Part shown: positions 1-11,127 of the stretch, in pieces
Numbering within the stretch: position 1 is the stretch's first letter
Layout: the number at the start of each line of letters is the position of its first letter
Source: Actinomycetota bacterium
GTDB taxonomy: Bacteria > Actinomycetota > Actinomycetes > Mycobacteriales > JACQDL01
Length of the DNA stretch: 64,000 nt
Direction: 5' to 3'
Assembly (NCBI GenBank): GCA_016201065.1
Contig: JACQDL010000005.1
Span: 1 to 64,000, forward strand
Made by a program: the position numbers and the translations under genes
Notes under the pieces: model-generated
Told to the model about the DNA's origin: nothing
Seen by the model: the letters and a program-made list of their open reading frames with translations, nothing else
Database searches by the model: none

Positions 1-355
1 GACTCCCGGTGAAGATGATCTTTCGTAGGACCACCTTCATACCGGGGGTTCCGCGTCTTTTGTCGCACCCGCCCCGGCGTGTCGCACCACCACCCCAACA
101 ATCACACACAGTCACAACCGGTTACGCGGAATGCCTCATTCAGCATGACTACCCGTGCCTGCAACTGCGTCTCAACGCCAACGGCTACAACTATGCTTCG
201 TCAACGTCATGCAATCTCAGCTAGGGTCATCCGCAATCTCGGCCAGAATACTAAGGGGTGACTACCTTACTGGACTACCGCACCCATCCTGAACTGGGCG
301 GATGCAATTAATTGAGTCCACAAGCCAACATTTCCATTGGTACGAGGAGGCGAAC
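1..355. other. left-edge non-coding stretch
   Basis: I see no supportable gene here. The base composition is clearly less GC-rich than the rest of the window, and the short open frames show no coding character. The only clear signal is a GAGGAGG ribosome-binding site at 344-350, which belongs to the membrane-protein gene starting at 356. Together with the IS element that follows, this suggests acquired or eroded DNA. Confidence 0.4.
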
Positions 356-661
356 GTGACGATAGAGCGGCCTGTTGCGACTAGGTATCCCATGGCCGTC
401 GGTGTACCGAGAACCATCGGCATTCTGAGCCTGACGGCTGCGAGCGTAGTTTCGCTCGCTTTCCCCATCGTGACACCCCCGTTGGCGGCCTTGGGGTGTC
501 TTGCCGCCTACGTGCTGTGGCGCCGTTCGGGCAGCACCATCGCTCTTGTGTGCCTGATCGTATGCGGGTTGGCGCTCGTCGCGGGAGTCGCAATCGACAC
601 AACGTTGATCGCAGTCAGCCACACCACGCCAGTTGTCGGACCAGCGGTCCCGGCCCGGTAA
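356..661 (+). CDS. small two-helix membrane protein, unknown function
   Basis: This encodes about 101 residues. I chose the GTG at 356 because a strong GAGGAGG lies 5 nt upstream; an in-frame ATG further upstream (302) has no such site. After a short polar N-terminus there are two hydrophobic segments (roughly residues 20-50 and 60-85) separated by a WRRSGS turn, and the tail is short. No catalytic motif is visible. It stands alone, with lower-GC DNA on the left and the IS66 element on the right. It resembles the many small DUF-type actinobacterial membrane proteins, but I do not recognise a specific family. Confidence 0.5.
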   Translation: MTIERPVATRYPMAVGVPRTIGILSLTAASVVSLAFPIVTPPLAALGCLAAYVLWRRSGSTIALVCLIVCGLALVAGVAIDTTLIAVSHTTPVVGPAVPAR

Positions 662-807
662 GATCGGGCACATCCAGACAGGCAAGTTGACAGAGCGTCA
701 CACGGTCATCGTCGTGAATTCTCGTGATGGCCCTGATTAGGATTCGATTCTTGACCAGGGCCATCAGGCTGAAGTGAAGTGTTCCCGGTTCTGTGGACAC
801 CGATTTA

Positions 808-825
808 GTAACTATTCAGCTGGGG
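808..825 (+). repeat. IS66 left terminal inverted repeat
   Basis: This 18-bp end contains the core TTCAGCTG and pairs with 2470-2487 with three mismatches. It overlaps the last codons of the transposase. Confidence 0.75.
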
Positions 826-2405
826 TGAGGGCTGGTGGTAGCCAGGCTCCGGTGGTGAAGAGTTGATACAGGACGTCGAGGGTGTCTTGTCCCCATTTGG
901 TGGCGGTGTTGAGGTGGGAGTGGACGACGGCGAAGTCGGTGAGTCCTTGGAGGGTCCGCCACGCGCCACCGGAGGTGCGTTGCTGGATCTTGACGGGTCT
1001 GATGGCGCGTTCGGCGGTGTTGTTCGTGAACGGGGTGGTCAGGTCGGTGGCGAAGCGCAGGATCATGTCTTCGTAGCGGGTGAACCGGCGGATCAGGGTG
1101 CGGGCCTGGGTGGCCAGGGCTCCGGGTTGGTCGTGGTTGTCGATCGCGCCCCGGGCCAGCGCACCGTGGTAGTGGCTGCGGATCTGGGTCAGCACCGCAT
1201 CCGGGAGGTGGGTGGCGTCCACAGCGCGGGCCCGGTCGGCGGCCTGGTGGGCGTCCAGGAGGGTGTCGGCCATCGCCAACGCCCACAGTTGGGTGTGGGG
1301 GTCGGCATCGGACAGGGACCGTAGGTCCCGCAGCAGGTGCGCCGCGCACCAGGCGTGGATCGCGGGCAGGTGCGTGTACCCGCTGTACCCGTCGCGCATC
1401 AGGGTGCCGGTGAAGTCGGGTAGTACCCCACCGGCGTCGATATCGGCACCAGAGCGCCCCCCGACGTGCATCACGGTCAGGTACTCGGTGCACGCCACAT
1501 GCACGTACGACACCGCCCCGGCGGCCCGGGCACAGGTTTCATCGGCGTGCAGGAGCGGCGCGGTGCGCAGCATGTCCCGCAGGTGGGGTAAGAACCCGTC
1601 CTGGAGGAGGATCGCGGCCCGGTGACGGACACCTGCGACCCACCCGGTGGAGACCCGCACCCCACACATCGTGGCCAGCAACACCCTGGCCCGCCCGACC
1701 GGCAGGTAGTGCCCGCAGGTCAGCAACGCCACCAACGCCGACACCCGTGGCCCCAACCGCACCGGGGAACCCGGACGCAACACCACCACCAACCCCGCCT
1801 CACCACCAGCACCAACCCCAGTGCTGGACCCGGTGCCGGTGCCGGGGTTGACCGGCTCCACCGCACGCACCCCAGTGTCAGGGTCAGGCACGACGACGGG
1901 GTCGGGGTTGAGGGGGCGGGGCAGGTCGCTGGCCGTCGGGTCGTTGACATGCCCACACCCACACCGACGCGACACCAACTGGTACTCGTTCACCACCGGT
2001 GGCGGTGGCGCACAGGCATCAACGACCTGCCGGCGCACCCGCGCGGTCTCCACCGCACCCACCAGCGTCGCCTCGCACCGCCCACACCGCTGCGGGGCCA
2101 CCTCGAACACCGCATCCGCGTCATCGACCAGCCGCCGCGACACCGACACCGCCCCCGGCTGCTTACCCGCCCCCACGACCCGAACGGCTCCATGCGGACC
2201 GCTTCTTCGCCGGCTGCTTCAACCACGGCGCATCCGAGGACGGCGGACGCGAAGAGTTCGACGAGTCACTCCCGACCCGGCGCTCCAACTCAGACACCCG
2301 CAACCGCAACAACTCGATCGTCTCAGCCTGGGCCCCGATCGTCTCAGCCTGAAGGACCACCAACGCGAGCAACTCCTCGCGTGACATCCCCTCCACACCC
2401 GACAC
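812..2405 (-). pseudogene. IS66 transposase (TnpC type), frameshifted
   Basis: Two minus-strand frames make one transposase. The upstream frame (2405 to 2163) encodes the N-terminal coiled-coil with heptad-like leucines, then the typical RRVGSDSSNSSRPPSSD linker. The downstream frame (from about 2176 to 812) encodes the Cys-rich zinc-finger region (CGRC, RRCGCGH), the DDE core with HADET and DGYSGYTH, and the C-terminal NNTAERAIRPVK block. The frames meet at a run of five G (minus strand) near 2170-2175; removing one G would restore one protein of roughly 530 residues. IS66 transposases are not known for programmed frameshifting, so I call it a pseudogene, although a sequencing error or ribosomal slippage on the G run is possible. 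Confidence 0.75.
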
Positions 2406-2469
2406 CCCAAGATCGTGTCAGACCATCACCGAACCCAGCAAACCCCACCCAAAACGAAGATCAACTAGG

Positions 2470-2487
2470 CCACAGCTGAACAGCTAC
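2470..2487 (-). repeat. IS66 right terminal inverted repeat
   Basis: This is the partner of 808-825 with 15 of 18 positions identical, and it marks the outer end upstream of the transposase start. Confidence 0.75.
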
Positions 2488-3016
2488 CCCGCCCGTTGAT
2501 TGACGGTGAACCCCACGAACTGCCACCGGCCCCAGGCCGGGACCACAGCCAACAAGCGCAGTGCCCACCCGGGCCGGTCCAGTCAATAACCAGGCAAAAG
2601 CAGGCTTCCACACCGCCGGGCGGCCTCCCCGGCGAGGGAGTACTACAGGGGCGGTGGATTGCGGCGCTGCTCCGAGGCGAGGAGCCTCACTACGCCGGTA
2701 CAACGGCGCGGTAGGTGATCACAACCTCACTGTGCTTCCGCAGCTCAGGCACTGTCGCGGATGCTTCGCGGGCACTGCCGGGGGCACGAACCTGCGCGCT
2801 GGGGCGGGCTGCCTGGCTGACCGCGAATCCTGGTCAGCCAGTCCTCGATCTGAAGGCTCCCACCGGCGACCCATCCAGGACGGTCTAGGCGACCCGCCAG
2901 CCTACGAGCGCGCGACGTGGCGTTCGCGGGCTTCGGGAAGTCGCAGCTCAGGGCCGCGCACCACGGGCAGGGTGTTCTTATGCCGTAACCTCGTCTCCAC
3001 TCCGATTGATCACGAG
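2488..3016. other. gene-free stretch between IS66 and the copper island
   Basis: Several open frames cross this stretch on both strands, but none has a ribosome-binding site or a recognisable domain, and their predicted proteins are Arg/Gly/Pro-rich in the way GC-rich noise is. I found no tRNA or rRNA. Further on, the minus strand between about 3180 and 3100 reads as a short protein-like tail, which could be a relic of a lost gene. The stretch ends at the strong hairpin at 3017-3057. Confidence 0.4.
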
Positions 3017-3057
3017 AAAGGCCCTGGTCAGTGACCCACTCACCGACCGGGGCCTTT
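3017..3057. terminator. strong stem-loop terminator
   Basis: AAAGGCCCTGGTC (3017-3029) pairs with GACCGGGGCCTTT (3045-3057) apart from one mismatch, around a 15-nt loop. The A tract on the left and T tract on the right make it plausible in both directions. It closes the region left of the copper ABC permease gene. Confidence 0.7.
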
Positions 3058-3188
3058 GCCGTGCCGGGCGCCGTGTGCCCTTGCGTGCCAGATTCGTGCC
3101 AGATCACGCGGTGGGTCCGCCTCTCGCCTCCTCGATGAGCGCGTCCAGGGCTGCGTCGACCGCCTCGCCCGTCGGGATGGTGTGGCGG

Positions 3189-4685
3189 CTAGGGGCTGCG
3201 GGTCGGCGCGCTGGCGTGCCGGTAGGCGAGGGTGACGGCGACGGCCAGTGCGACGAGCCAGGCCAGGCCGACCAGCAGCGGTCGGGTTTCGTCGAACCCG
3301 CTGGTGAGGGCTCCGTCGATCAGGATGCGGGAGCCGCCGTAGCCGGGTAGCAGCCGGGACAGGGTGGTGGGTTCGGGGTTGAGCATCGGGCTTTGCGCGA
3401 TCCCGACGTCGAGGAAGGGCAGCAGGAACGCGACGAACACGCCGCCGACCCGGCCGAACATGGGCCCGAGGAGGGCACCGACGAGGGCGTAGGTGAACGC
3501 GGTCAGCAGGTTGGCGGCGGCGTAGGTCGGCCAGCGGGTGGCGTGGAAGACCATCGCAGTCGCGGCGAGGGATACCGCGGTGGCGGCGAGCGCGGCCACG
3601 GTGAGCGTGCCGAGCCGGGCGGTCAGCAGCGCGCCGGGGCGTAGCCCAGCGAGGGCGGCGCGGCGGTCGCTGTCGCGGCTGTCGAGCACGGTGAACAGGC
3701 CGACCAGCGCCGCGAGGGACGCGACCGCGATGGGTGCCATGGTGGCGCCATGCACGTCGGCCATGTTGAAGGTGCGCGCGGCTCGGCGGCCGTGCTCGGT
3801 GACGGTCAGCAGGATCGGCGCGTTGGGGGTGACCGCGTCGGCGGTGAGGATGAACACGACGGGGACGACGACGAACAGCACCCACAGGGCGGGGTTGCGC
3901 CGGGCGTCGCGCCACGCGGCGCGGCTGGCGGCGGCGAGCTGGGCGGCGATACCGCCGGGCCGCACCCGTCGGCGGAGGCGGGCGGTGCGGAGTCGTGCGG
4001 TGGTCAGCGCCCACGCGCCGGCCACGGCCGCGGCGGTCCAGGCCAGGGCCCAGCCGATGTCGCCGATCTGGCCGCCGTGCCCGGAGGGCAGGTCGACCAT
4101 CCAGAGGGTGACGAAGTGGGTGGGTAGGACGCGGGTGGCCAGCCAGTCCTTCGCGCCCATGGCGGGGCCGAAGAACACGTCGAGGATCCACACGAACAGA
4201 ATGACGACGGTGCCGTTGACCGGGTTGGGTACGGTCGCGCCGACCACGGCGCCGATGGCGAGGTAGATGACGGCGAACATGAGCGTACCGGCCACGACGC
4301 GGGCCGGGGCGTCGATGCCGCTGCGCGCGGAGAGGGCCGTGACGGCGACGGCGACGGCCAGCAGGGCCAGGATCAGCCCGGTGGCCAGCCGGGCGGCGAC
4401 GAGCCGGGCGGCCCGCAGCCCGGCGATGACGACCCTCCGGTCCGCGTCGCGGGTGGCGGCAGTCTGGAAGTACATGCCGATGGCGGCCAGGAACCCGGCC
4501 GCCCAGCCGGCGGTGGCGGTCTCCACGGCCGGGCCGCCGGGACCGCCGAGCAGCTTCGCGGCGTCGGCCATGGCGTCGGCGACCACGACGACGAACACCA
4601 CCGGCACGACGGCGAGCAGTAGCAGGTTCACCGGGTTGCGCACGTAGTCGGTGAGGAACCGGCGCACGAACACCAGGGTCGTCAT
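3189..4685 (-). CDS. ABC-2 type exporter permease, tandem-duplicated
   Basis: This 498-residue integral membrane protein is built of two similar halves (about 1-245 and 250-498). Each starts with an R-x-F/W-x-D-x-x-R-N-P helix entry (FLTDYVRNPVNLL and AWRDARRNPALWV) followed by six predicted helices. Each half also carries a copy of a D-(A/S)-D-R-R-x-x-(I/L)-A-G-L-R cytosolic loop. This is a fused pair of ABC-2 permease domains, so one polypeptide could form the whole membrane pore. The ATG overlaps the stop of the ATPase gene by 4 nt, so the two are translationally coupled. The substrate is unknown; a paired CsoR-type operator upstream suggests copper-responsive expression. Confidence 0.85.
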   Translation of the reverse strand: MTTLVFVRRFLTDYVRNPVNLLLLAVVPVVFVVVVADAMADAAKLLGGPGGPAVETATAGWAAGFLAAIGMYFQTAATRDADRRVVIAGLRAARLVAARLATGLILALLAVAVAVTALSARSGIDAPARVVAGTLMFAVIYLAIGAVVGATVPNPVNGTVVILFVWILDVFFGPAMGAKDWLATRVLPTHFVTLWMVDLPSGHGGQIGDIGWALAWTAAAVAGAWALTTARLRTARLRRRVRPGGIAAQLAAASRAAWRDARRNPALWVLFVVVPVVFILTADAVTPNAPILLTVTEHGRRAARTFNMADVHGATMAPIAVASLAALVGLFTVLDSRDSDRRAALAGLRPGALLTARLGTLTVAALAATAVSLAATAMVFHATRWPTYAAANLLTAFTYALVGALLGPMFGRVGGVFVAFLLPFLDVGIAQSPMLNPEPTTLSRLLPGYGGSRILIDGALTSGFDETRPLLVGLAWLVALAVAVTLAYRHASAPTRSP

Positions 4686-5377
4686 CGCGGCACCGCCTTG
4701 CCGTCCCGGACCGCGACGATGCGGTCGAAGCGGTCCTCGTCGACGACGAAGTGGCTGACGATCAGCACGCTGCGCCCGGCCTGGCGGCGCTGGGCGACCA
4801 GGCCCCAGAACTTCTGGTACGTGTCCCAGTCGAACCCAGCGTACGGCTCGTCCAGCAGCAGCACGTCCGGGTCGGCCAGCAGCGCCAGGCCGAGGTTGAG
4901 CTTGGCCATCGTGCCGCCGGAGAGCTGGTCGGCCCGGGTCTTGCCGTAGCGGGCGAATCCAAGCTGGTCGTAGATGGCCTGGCGGGCCGCCTTGGCGGCC
5001 TCGACGGTCATGCCGTAGGCGTGGCCGAACAGGTCGAAGTGCTCGTCGCAGGTCAGCCGCGGGTAGACGAGAGGTTCCTGTGGGCAGTAGCCCAACCGCC
5101 CGGTGTGGGTGACCGTGCCGGCGTCAGGGGCGAGCGCGCCGACAAGGATCTCCATCAGGGTGGACTTGCCGGATCCGTTCTCCCCGACGAGACCGACCAC
5201 CTCACCCGGCCGCAGCGTGAGGTCGGCGCCGAGCAGGACGGTGTTGCGGCGGCGTTGCGGCCACACTCCCCGCCGGTACGACTTGATGATCCCGGCCGCC
5301 GTCAGGACGATGGCGTCGGTTCCCACCGGTACTGTCGCTGGCGTGGCTGGCGCAACTGTCGTGCTGATGGCACTCAT
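4682..5377 (-). CDS. ABC transporter ATP-binding protein
   Basis: This 231-residue nucleotide-binding subunit pairs with the permease at 3189-4685. Visible motifs are Walker A GENGSGKST (65-73), Q-loop around YCPQEP (97-102), signature LSGGT (152-156), Walker B LLLDEP (173-178) and the switch His in VSHF (209). I chose the ATG at 5377 because GGAGGTGGGGAG lies just upstream; an in-frame extension to 5473 would run across the CsoR-type box. It is divergent from csoR. Together with the permease it should form an exporter; copper-linked efflux or envelope repair is inference from the operator context. Confidence 0.88.
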   Translation of the reverse strand: MSAISTTVAPATPATVPVGTDAIVLTAAGIIKSYRRGVWPQRRRNTVLLGADLTLRPGEVVGLVGENGSGKSTLMEILVGALAPDAGTVTHTGRLGYCPQEPLVYPRLTCDEHFDLFGHAYGMTVEAAKAARQAIYDQLGFARYGKTRADQLSGGTMAKLNLGLALLADPDVLLLDEPYAGFDWDTYQKFWGLVAQRRQAGRSVLIVSHFVVDEDRFDRIVAVRDGKAVPR

Positions 5378-5429
5378 CTCCCCACCTCCAGTGGTGGGTT
5401 CTTCCTGGCAACGACAGCCTCCACCGGCA

Positions 5430-5444
5430 TACCCCCAGGGGGTA
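5430..5444. promoter_or_regulatory. CsoR-type operator, perfect palindrome
   Basis: TACCCCCAGGGGGTA is a perfect 7+1+7 palindrome matching the known G/C-tract CsoR operator pattern. It lies just upstream of the ABC ATPase start on the minus strand. Confidence 0.75.
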
Positions 5445-5480
5445 GTGACGTGCGGCCCGCGGCGGTGGGCCACAAGTCCC

Positions 5481-5495
5481 TACCCACCCGGGGTA
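5481..5495. promoter_or_regulatory. CsoR-type operator, degenerate
   Basis: TACCCACCCGGGGTA keeps the TACCC/GGGTA arms but has a broken centre. It sits exactly 51 bp from the perfect box at 5430 and nearer to csoR. Confidence 0.6.
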
Positions 5496-5549
5496 TCCGG
5501 ACGCAGAGTGGGACGTGACCCACTGGGCGCGACGCGGAGGTGAGTGGGG

Positions 5550-5867
5550 ATGACCAGCACGCTGACCGGGCATGACGCGACGGCCGCGCCGGGCTACTCC
5601 GATCGTCGGTCGGATCACCTGCGGCGCCTGCACAAGATCGAAGGCCAGGTGCGTGGGATCGCCCACATGATCGAAGACGACCGGTACTGCATCGATGTGC
5701 TGACCCAGGTCAGCGCCGCCACCCGGGCACTGCAGCAGGTCGCCCTCGGCCTGCTCGACGACCACCTGCGTCACTGCGTGGTCGACGCCGCCCGCTCCAG
5801 TCCCGCCGAGGGCGAAGCCAAGCTCGACGAACTGGCCGGGACGCTGCGCCAGGCCCTACGTCTGTAG
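5550..5867 (+). CDS. csoR: CsoR-family copper-sensing repressor
   Basis: This 105-residue all-helical repressor has the family signature: RRLHKIEGQVRGI in helix 1 and the Cu(I) ligand set Cys47, His72 and Cys76, with the exact C-x24-H-x3-C spacing of mycobacterial CsoR. Apo-CsoR binds its operator and Cu(I) binding releases it. I chose the ATG at 5550, 9 nt after GGAGG; a GTG at 5544 is too close to that site. It is divergent from the ABC exporter across two CsoR-type boxes, so autoregulation together with exporter control is likely. The same kind of boxes also precede the copper ATPase at 7504. Confidence 0.9.
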   Translation: MTSTLTGHDATAAPGYSDRRSDHLRRLHKIEGQVRGIAHMIEDDRYCIDVLTQVSAATRALQQVALGLLDDHLRHCVVDAARSSPAEGEAKLDELAGTLRQALRL

Positions 5868-5923
5868 CCGGAAACCCGCCAGGGTGGCGCCCCTGCACGC
5901 GTGCCAGCAATGGAGGCAACCCG

Positions 5924-6364
5924 ATGAATGATCCGAGTCCAACCTCGTCCACCGTCGCCGGGCGTGGGCAGCGCGCTGTGACGGTCCGACCGGAGCCGGC
6001 CAGGAACGCGGCCGGGCGGCTGCGCGCGTGGTGGAGCGCGGTAGTCGGCCTCATCGGCGCCGTGGTCGGGTTGGCGCCGCACGTGCTGCACCACATCGGA
6101 CTGCTGGCTGGTACCGCGCTCATCGCCGGCGCGGGGGGCACAATGCTGTTCGGCGTCCTGGGCCTGGTCGCGTCGGTGCCGTTGCTGCGGCGGCTCCGGC
6201 GCCGGTTCGGTAGCTGGTGGGCCCCGGTGATCGGCCTTGTTGTGTTCGCCGTGATGTTCTCGGTGTCCACCTTCGTCGTCGGCCCTGCCATCAACAGCGG
6301 CGATGGGGCGCCCGGCGGCGGGCAGCCAAGCCCGTCGGTTGACCACAGCGGCCACCACGGCTGA
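5924..6364 (+). CDS. small membrane protein with His-rich tail, copper island
   Basis: This 146-residue protein has a polar N-terminus (1-38), three predicted helices (about 40-55, 57-88 and 98-122) and a periplasm-like tail ending DHSGHHG. The His-rich tail and two His near the first helix (APHVLHH) could bind metal. It follows csoR after 56 nt on the same strand, so co-expression is likely. I do not recognise the family. A role in copper handling is inferred from position and the His tail only. Confidence 0.6.
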   Translation: MNDPSPTSSTVAGRGQRAVTVRPEPARNAAGRLRAWWSAVVGLIGAVVGLAPHVLHHIGLLAGTALIAGAGGTMLFGVLGLVASVPLLRRLRRRFGSWWAPVIGLVVFAVMFSVSTFVVGPAINSGDGAPGGGQPSPSVDHSGHHG

Positions 6365-6526
6365 CACGGGGCCAGATGCGGAAACGTTGAGGCCCACGAG
6401 CTGCGGCGCCGAGTCGCTCCGGGGACGCCCGGCACGGCCAACAGGCCAGGCCCGCCGGGCATGTCTGCCGCCGGGTCCACATGGGCGCGAGGGCGCACCA
6501 TCACGCTGCGGTCTTCGGCAGGAACC

Positions 6527-7225
6527 TCACCGCGGCCTCTTCGCCGGCTCGGAGCCCACGCGCGGATCATGTCGGGCGACGCCGCGCGCCCGCGGTGTGC
6601 GCCGGCGCCGGGGCAGGAAGCCCGGGGTGGCGGCGGCGTAGGTCCGCCAGGAGTCACCGAACCGGGCGGCGACCTCACGCTCCTCCGCCCGCGCGAGCCG
6701 GGTGTAGACGAGGACCAGGATCGGGAACATGACGAGCGTGGGGATTGTCGGCCACTGCAACAGGAACCCGATCATGATGAGCAGGAACCCGTCGTACTGG
6801 GGGTGGCGCACCCGCACGTACGGGCCGGTGGTGGCCAGCCGGTTGGTGTGGGCGGCGTCGTGCAGCACCCGCCATGCGGCGGCAATCAGCCAGAACCCGC
6901 CGCCGATGAATGCGTAGCTGGCCAGGTGGAACGGCGACAGGTGCGGGTCGCCACCCCAGCCGATCAGGTCGTTGAACAGGTGCCCGCCGGAGTGCGTGGC
7001 CTGCAGGCCGGGGACCTTCGAGCCGAGCCAGCCCGACAGCAGGTAGACGGTCAGCGGGATGCCGTACATCTCGGTGAACAGTGCCACCAGGAACGCGGTG
7101 AACGCGCCCATCGCCCGCCAGTCCCGCCCGGTGCGGGGGTGGAAGAAGCTGGCCGCGAACGACGCGAACAACACCGTGTTGAGGATCACCAGGGGCCACA
7201 GCCCGTAGCCGGCGTCGGCGTCCAC
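6527..7225 (-). CDS. ICMT/PEMT-like integral membrane methyltransferase
   Basis: This 232-residue protein has about five hydrophobic segments and the C-terminal signature of isoprenylcysteine/phospholipid methyltransferases: [14 protein letters not shown] (about 135-150), then [19 protein letters not shown] and a TPGFLPR tail. The RHPQY and EE motifs form the SAM site in this family. The GTG start lies 1 nt after the stop of the DUF2933-like gene, so the two are translated together. Members of this family often sit in metal-resistance islands; the acceptor substrate is unknown. Confidence 0.8.
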   Translation of the reverse strand: MDADAGYGLWPLVILNTVLFASFAASFFHPRTGRDWRAMGAFTAFLVALFTEMYGIPLTVYLLSGWLGSKVPGLQATHSGGHLFNDLIGWGGDPHLSPFHLASYAFIGGGFWLIAAAWRVLHDAAHTNRLATTGPYVRVRHPQYDGFLLIMIGFLLQWPTIPTLVMFPILVLVYTRLARAEEREVAARFGDSWRTYAAATPGFLPRRRRTPRARGVARHDPRVGSEPAKRPR

Positions 7226-7226
7226 A

Positions 7227-7349
7227 TCAACCGCCGTACCGGTCGGTCGGCGCGGCGTCGTCGCTGCCGCGCATGCCGCGCATCATGAACATCATCATCA
7301 GCGGGCAGGCCAGCGCGATGGCGTGCAGACCCCAGGGTTGGCGTTTCAT
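7227..7349 (-). CDS. DUF2933-like short membrane peptide
   Basis: This 40-residue protein contains one hydrophobic, Met-rich helix ([20 protein letters not shown]). The CPLMM segment and length resemble DUF2933 proteins that accompany heavy-metal ATPases. I chose the ATG at 7349 because AGGGGGAT lies just upstream. It is divergent from the copper ATPase, shares its paired CsoR-type boxes and is coupled to the methyltransferase downstream. The Met and Cys residues could be weak Cu(I) ligands. Confidence 0.65.
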   Translation of the reverse strand: MKRQPWGLHAIALACPLMMMFMMRGMRGSDDAAPTDRYGG

Positions 7350-7394
7350 GGCATCCCCCTTTCCATCGCGGGATACCTCCACCGTGCTCCCGGC

Positions 7395-7409
7395 TACCCC
7401 GGCCGGGTA
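7395..7409. promoter_or_regulatory. CsoR-type operator, degenerate
   Basis: TACCCCGGCCGGGTA has intact arms and a variant centre. It is the partner of the perfect box 51 bp away and lies nearer the minus-strand DUF2933-like gene. Confidence 0.6.
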
Positions 7410-7445
7410 TGGGCCAACGTCACGAGCGGCTGGACCGAAGGTCCC

Positions 7446-7460
7446 TACCCCCTGGGGGTA
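7446..7460. promoter_or_regulatory. CsoR-type operator, perfect palindrome
   Basis: TACCCCCTGGGGGTA is a perfect palindrome ending 43 nt before the ATPase GTG, a good position to block its promoter. Confidence 0.75.
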
Positions 7461-7503
7461 TATGCGCGAGAGGGTGATGGCGGACCCACCAAGGGAGGAC
7501 GCC

Positions 7504-9969
<2,466 letters not shown>

Positions 9970-10296
9970 CCGGCCGGTGGCAGGGTCAGGGCCCCGGCGT
10001 TGTTCCGGTTTGACGTGGATTAGTATTGTTTGCCCGGTTCGGCGCGCCGGGGTGCCGGCGAGCCGCCGCAGCAGCAGTTGCTCGTCGCTGGCGTCCAACC
10101 CGACCGGCATCACGACGGCCTCAGGGTGGTCGCATCCCCAACCAGTACGTCACTCACGGTACGTAGGCGCTCTCGGGGCGTTACGCCGTCCTTCATTCAC
10201 GTCGGTTCTTGTGACAGGGCCTACCCACGCGCCTGACCGACTACCTCACCCGCCGCCGCGTTAGCCGAACACGTCCGCGACCGGCAGCCTCGACGA
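9970..10296. other. gene-free stretch, possible gene relic
   Basis: No gene can be supported in these 327 nt. One minus-strand frame between about 10130 and 10000 reads protein-like (VVMPVGLDASDEQLLLRRLAG) but has no start, ribosome-binding site or recognisable family, so it may be a decayed gene. No strong hairpin follows the ATPase. Confidence 0.35.
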
Positions 10297-10695
10297 TCAA
10301 CCAGTAACGGCCGGCGTCAGGTCGGTGTGGACAAAATCGTTGCCCTTGAACAGCAGCGGCTCGCCGAGCTCCTTCGCCAGGGCGTAGGCGAAACAGTCCC
10401 CGAAATTGAGGCCGGCGGGATGGCCGCTGCCCTTGCCGAAGTCGCGATAGGCGTCCCGGGCGATCCGGGCCTGGGTTCCGGTGACCGGCTCGATGCGGAT
10501 CTCCGCGGTGGTAATGAGCTCATCGAAGCGACGGCTGACCACCGGATCCCGGACGCTGTCCATGACCACGGCGGCCTCCAGGAAGTTGGCAGCCGACATC
10601 CGACGATGCCCGGCCGCCTCGATCGCCTTGGCGCACGCAGCCGCCTCGGGTTCGGCACGAAGAATCGCGATCAACGCCGAGGTATCGATGATCAC
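10297..10695 (-). CDS. vapC: VapC-type PIN-domain toxin ribonuclease
   Basis: This 132-residue PIN-domain protein has the acidic residues of the metal site: Asp4 in [12 protein letters not shown], the Glu in NFLEAAVV and the Asp in [11 protein letters not shown]. VapC toxins cleave RNA, often tRNA or rRNA, and are neutralised by VapB. It overlaps the VapB gene by 4 nt (ATGA) as the second gene of the pair. The length is typical. Autoregulation by the VapBC complex is the usual mode in this family. Confidence 0.9.
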   Translation of the reverse strand: MIIDTSALIAILRAEPEAAACAKAIEAAGHRRMSAANFLEAAVVMDSVRDPVVSRRFDELITTAEIRIEPVTGTQARIARDAYRDFGKGSGHPAGLNFGDCFAYALAKELGEPLLFKGNDFVHTDLTPAVTG

Positions 10696-10946
10696 CTGGG
10701 CAGGCCCTTCTCGTCGTACAACAGGTCACCATGATCGGTCGTTCGGAGCGGCTCGGGCAGGCGACGGGCGGTGTCATCGCCGATGGCAAGCAGTCGATCA
10801 GCCAGACCAGTCCTACCGAGATGACGCACCCGATCAAGACGCTCCCGAACCGCCGCCGTCACCGCAGCGGTCTGGGTCTCACCGGTCAGTCGCGCCAGCT
10901 CCTGCACCAGTCGGTGAGTGTCTTCGTTCTTGATGTTGAGTCCCAT
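10692..10946 (-). CDS. vapB: VapB-type antitoxin
   Basis: This 84-residue antitoxin has an N-terminal [18 protein letters not shown] block and the [17 protein letters not shown] segment of the Rv0623-like VapB (PSK) family, followed by an acidic/polar tail that would embrace the toxin. It is the first gene of the operon, overlapping vapC by 4 nt. An AGGTATCCC stretch precedes the ATG. Confidence 0.88.
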   Translation of the reverse strand: MGLNIKNEDTHRLVQELARLTGETQTAAVTAAVRERLDRVRHLGRTGLADRLLAIGDDTARRLPEPLRTTDHGDLLYDEKGLPR

Positions 10947-11127
10947 GGGGATACCTTTCTACCCGCCTAGTGGGACCATGCTACCTCGCTGGTACCCGTC
11001 ACGATGAGCCTTCGCCGGTGCCGGCCGCAGGCTCACGGCCGGATTCCCAGTGCGCCCGGATCAGCCGTTCGAGCGCGGTGGTGTGCAGAGCCGGGTCACG
11101 AGTCCTTCTCGCGAGGACGCCCGGCGG

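Larger units (their letters stand above)
808..2487 (-). mobile_element. IS66-family insertion sequence, about 1.68 kb
   Basis: The element is defined by imperfect terminal inverted repeats: 808-825 matches the reverse complement of 2470-2487 at 15 of 18 positions. It contains a single transposase reading frame on the minus strand with no tnpA or tnpB, as in the single-gene (ISBst12-like) branch of IS66. The transposase stop codon lies inside the left terminal repeat. I could not find a convincing 8-bp target duplication at the flanks. The transposase is interrupted by a frameshift, so the copy is probably inactive. Confidence 0.8.

Noticed and set aside
1622-2479. 285-codon plus-strand frame opposite the transposase
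   Set aside because: It is the antisense shadow of the IS66 transposase; its Pro/Thr/Arg repeats mirror that gene's codons.
2561-3034. 157-codon open frame on the plus strand
   Set aside because: It has no ribosome-binding site, an Arg/Gly/Pro composition typical of GC-rich noise, and it runs into the terminator hairpin.
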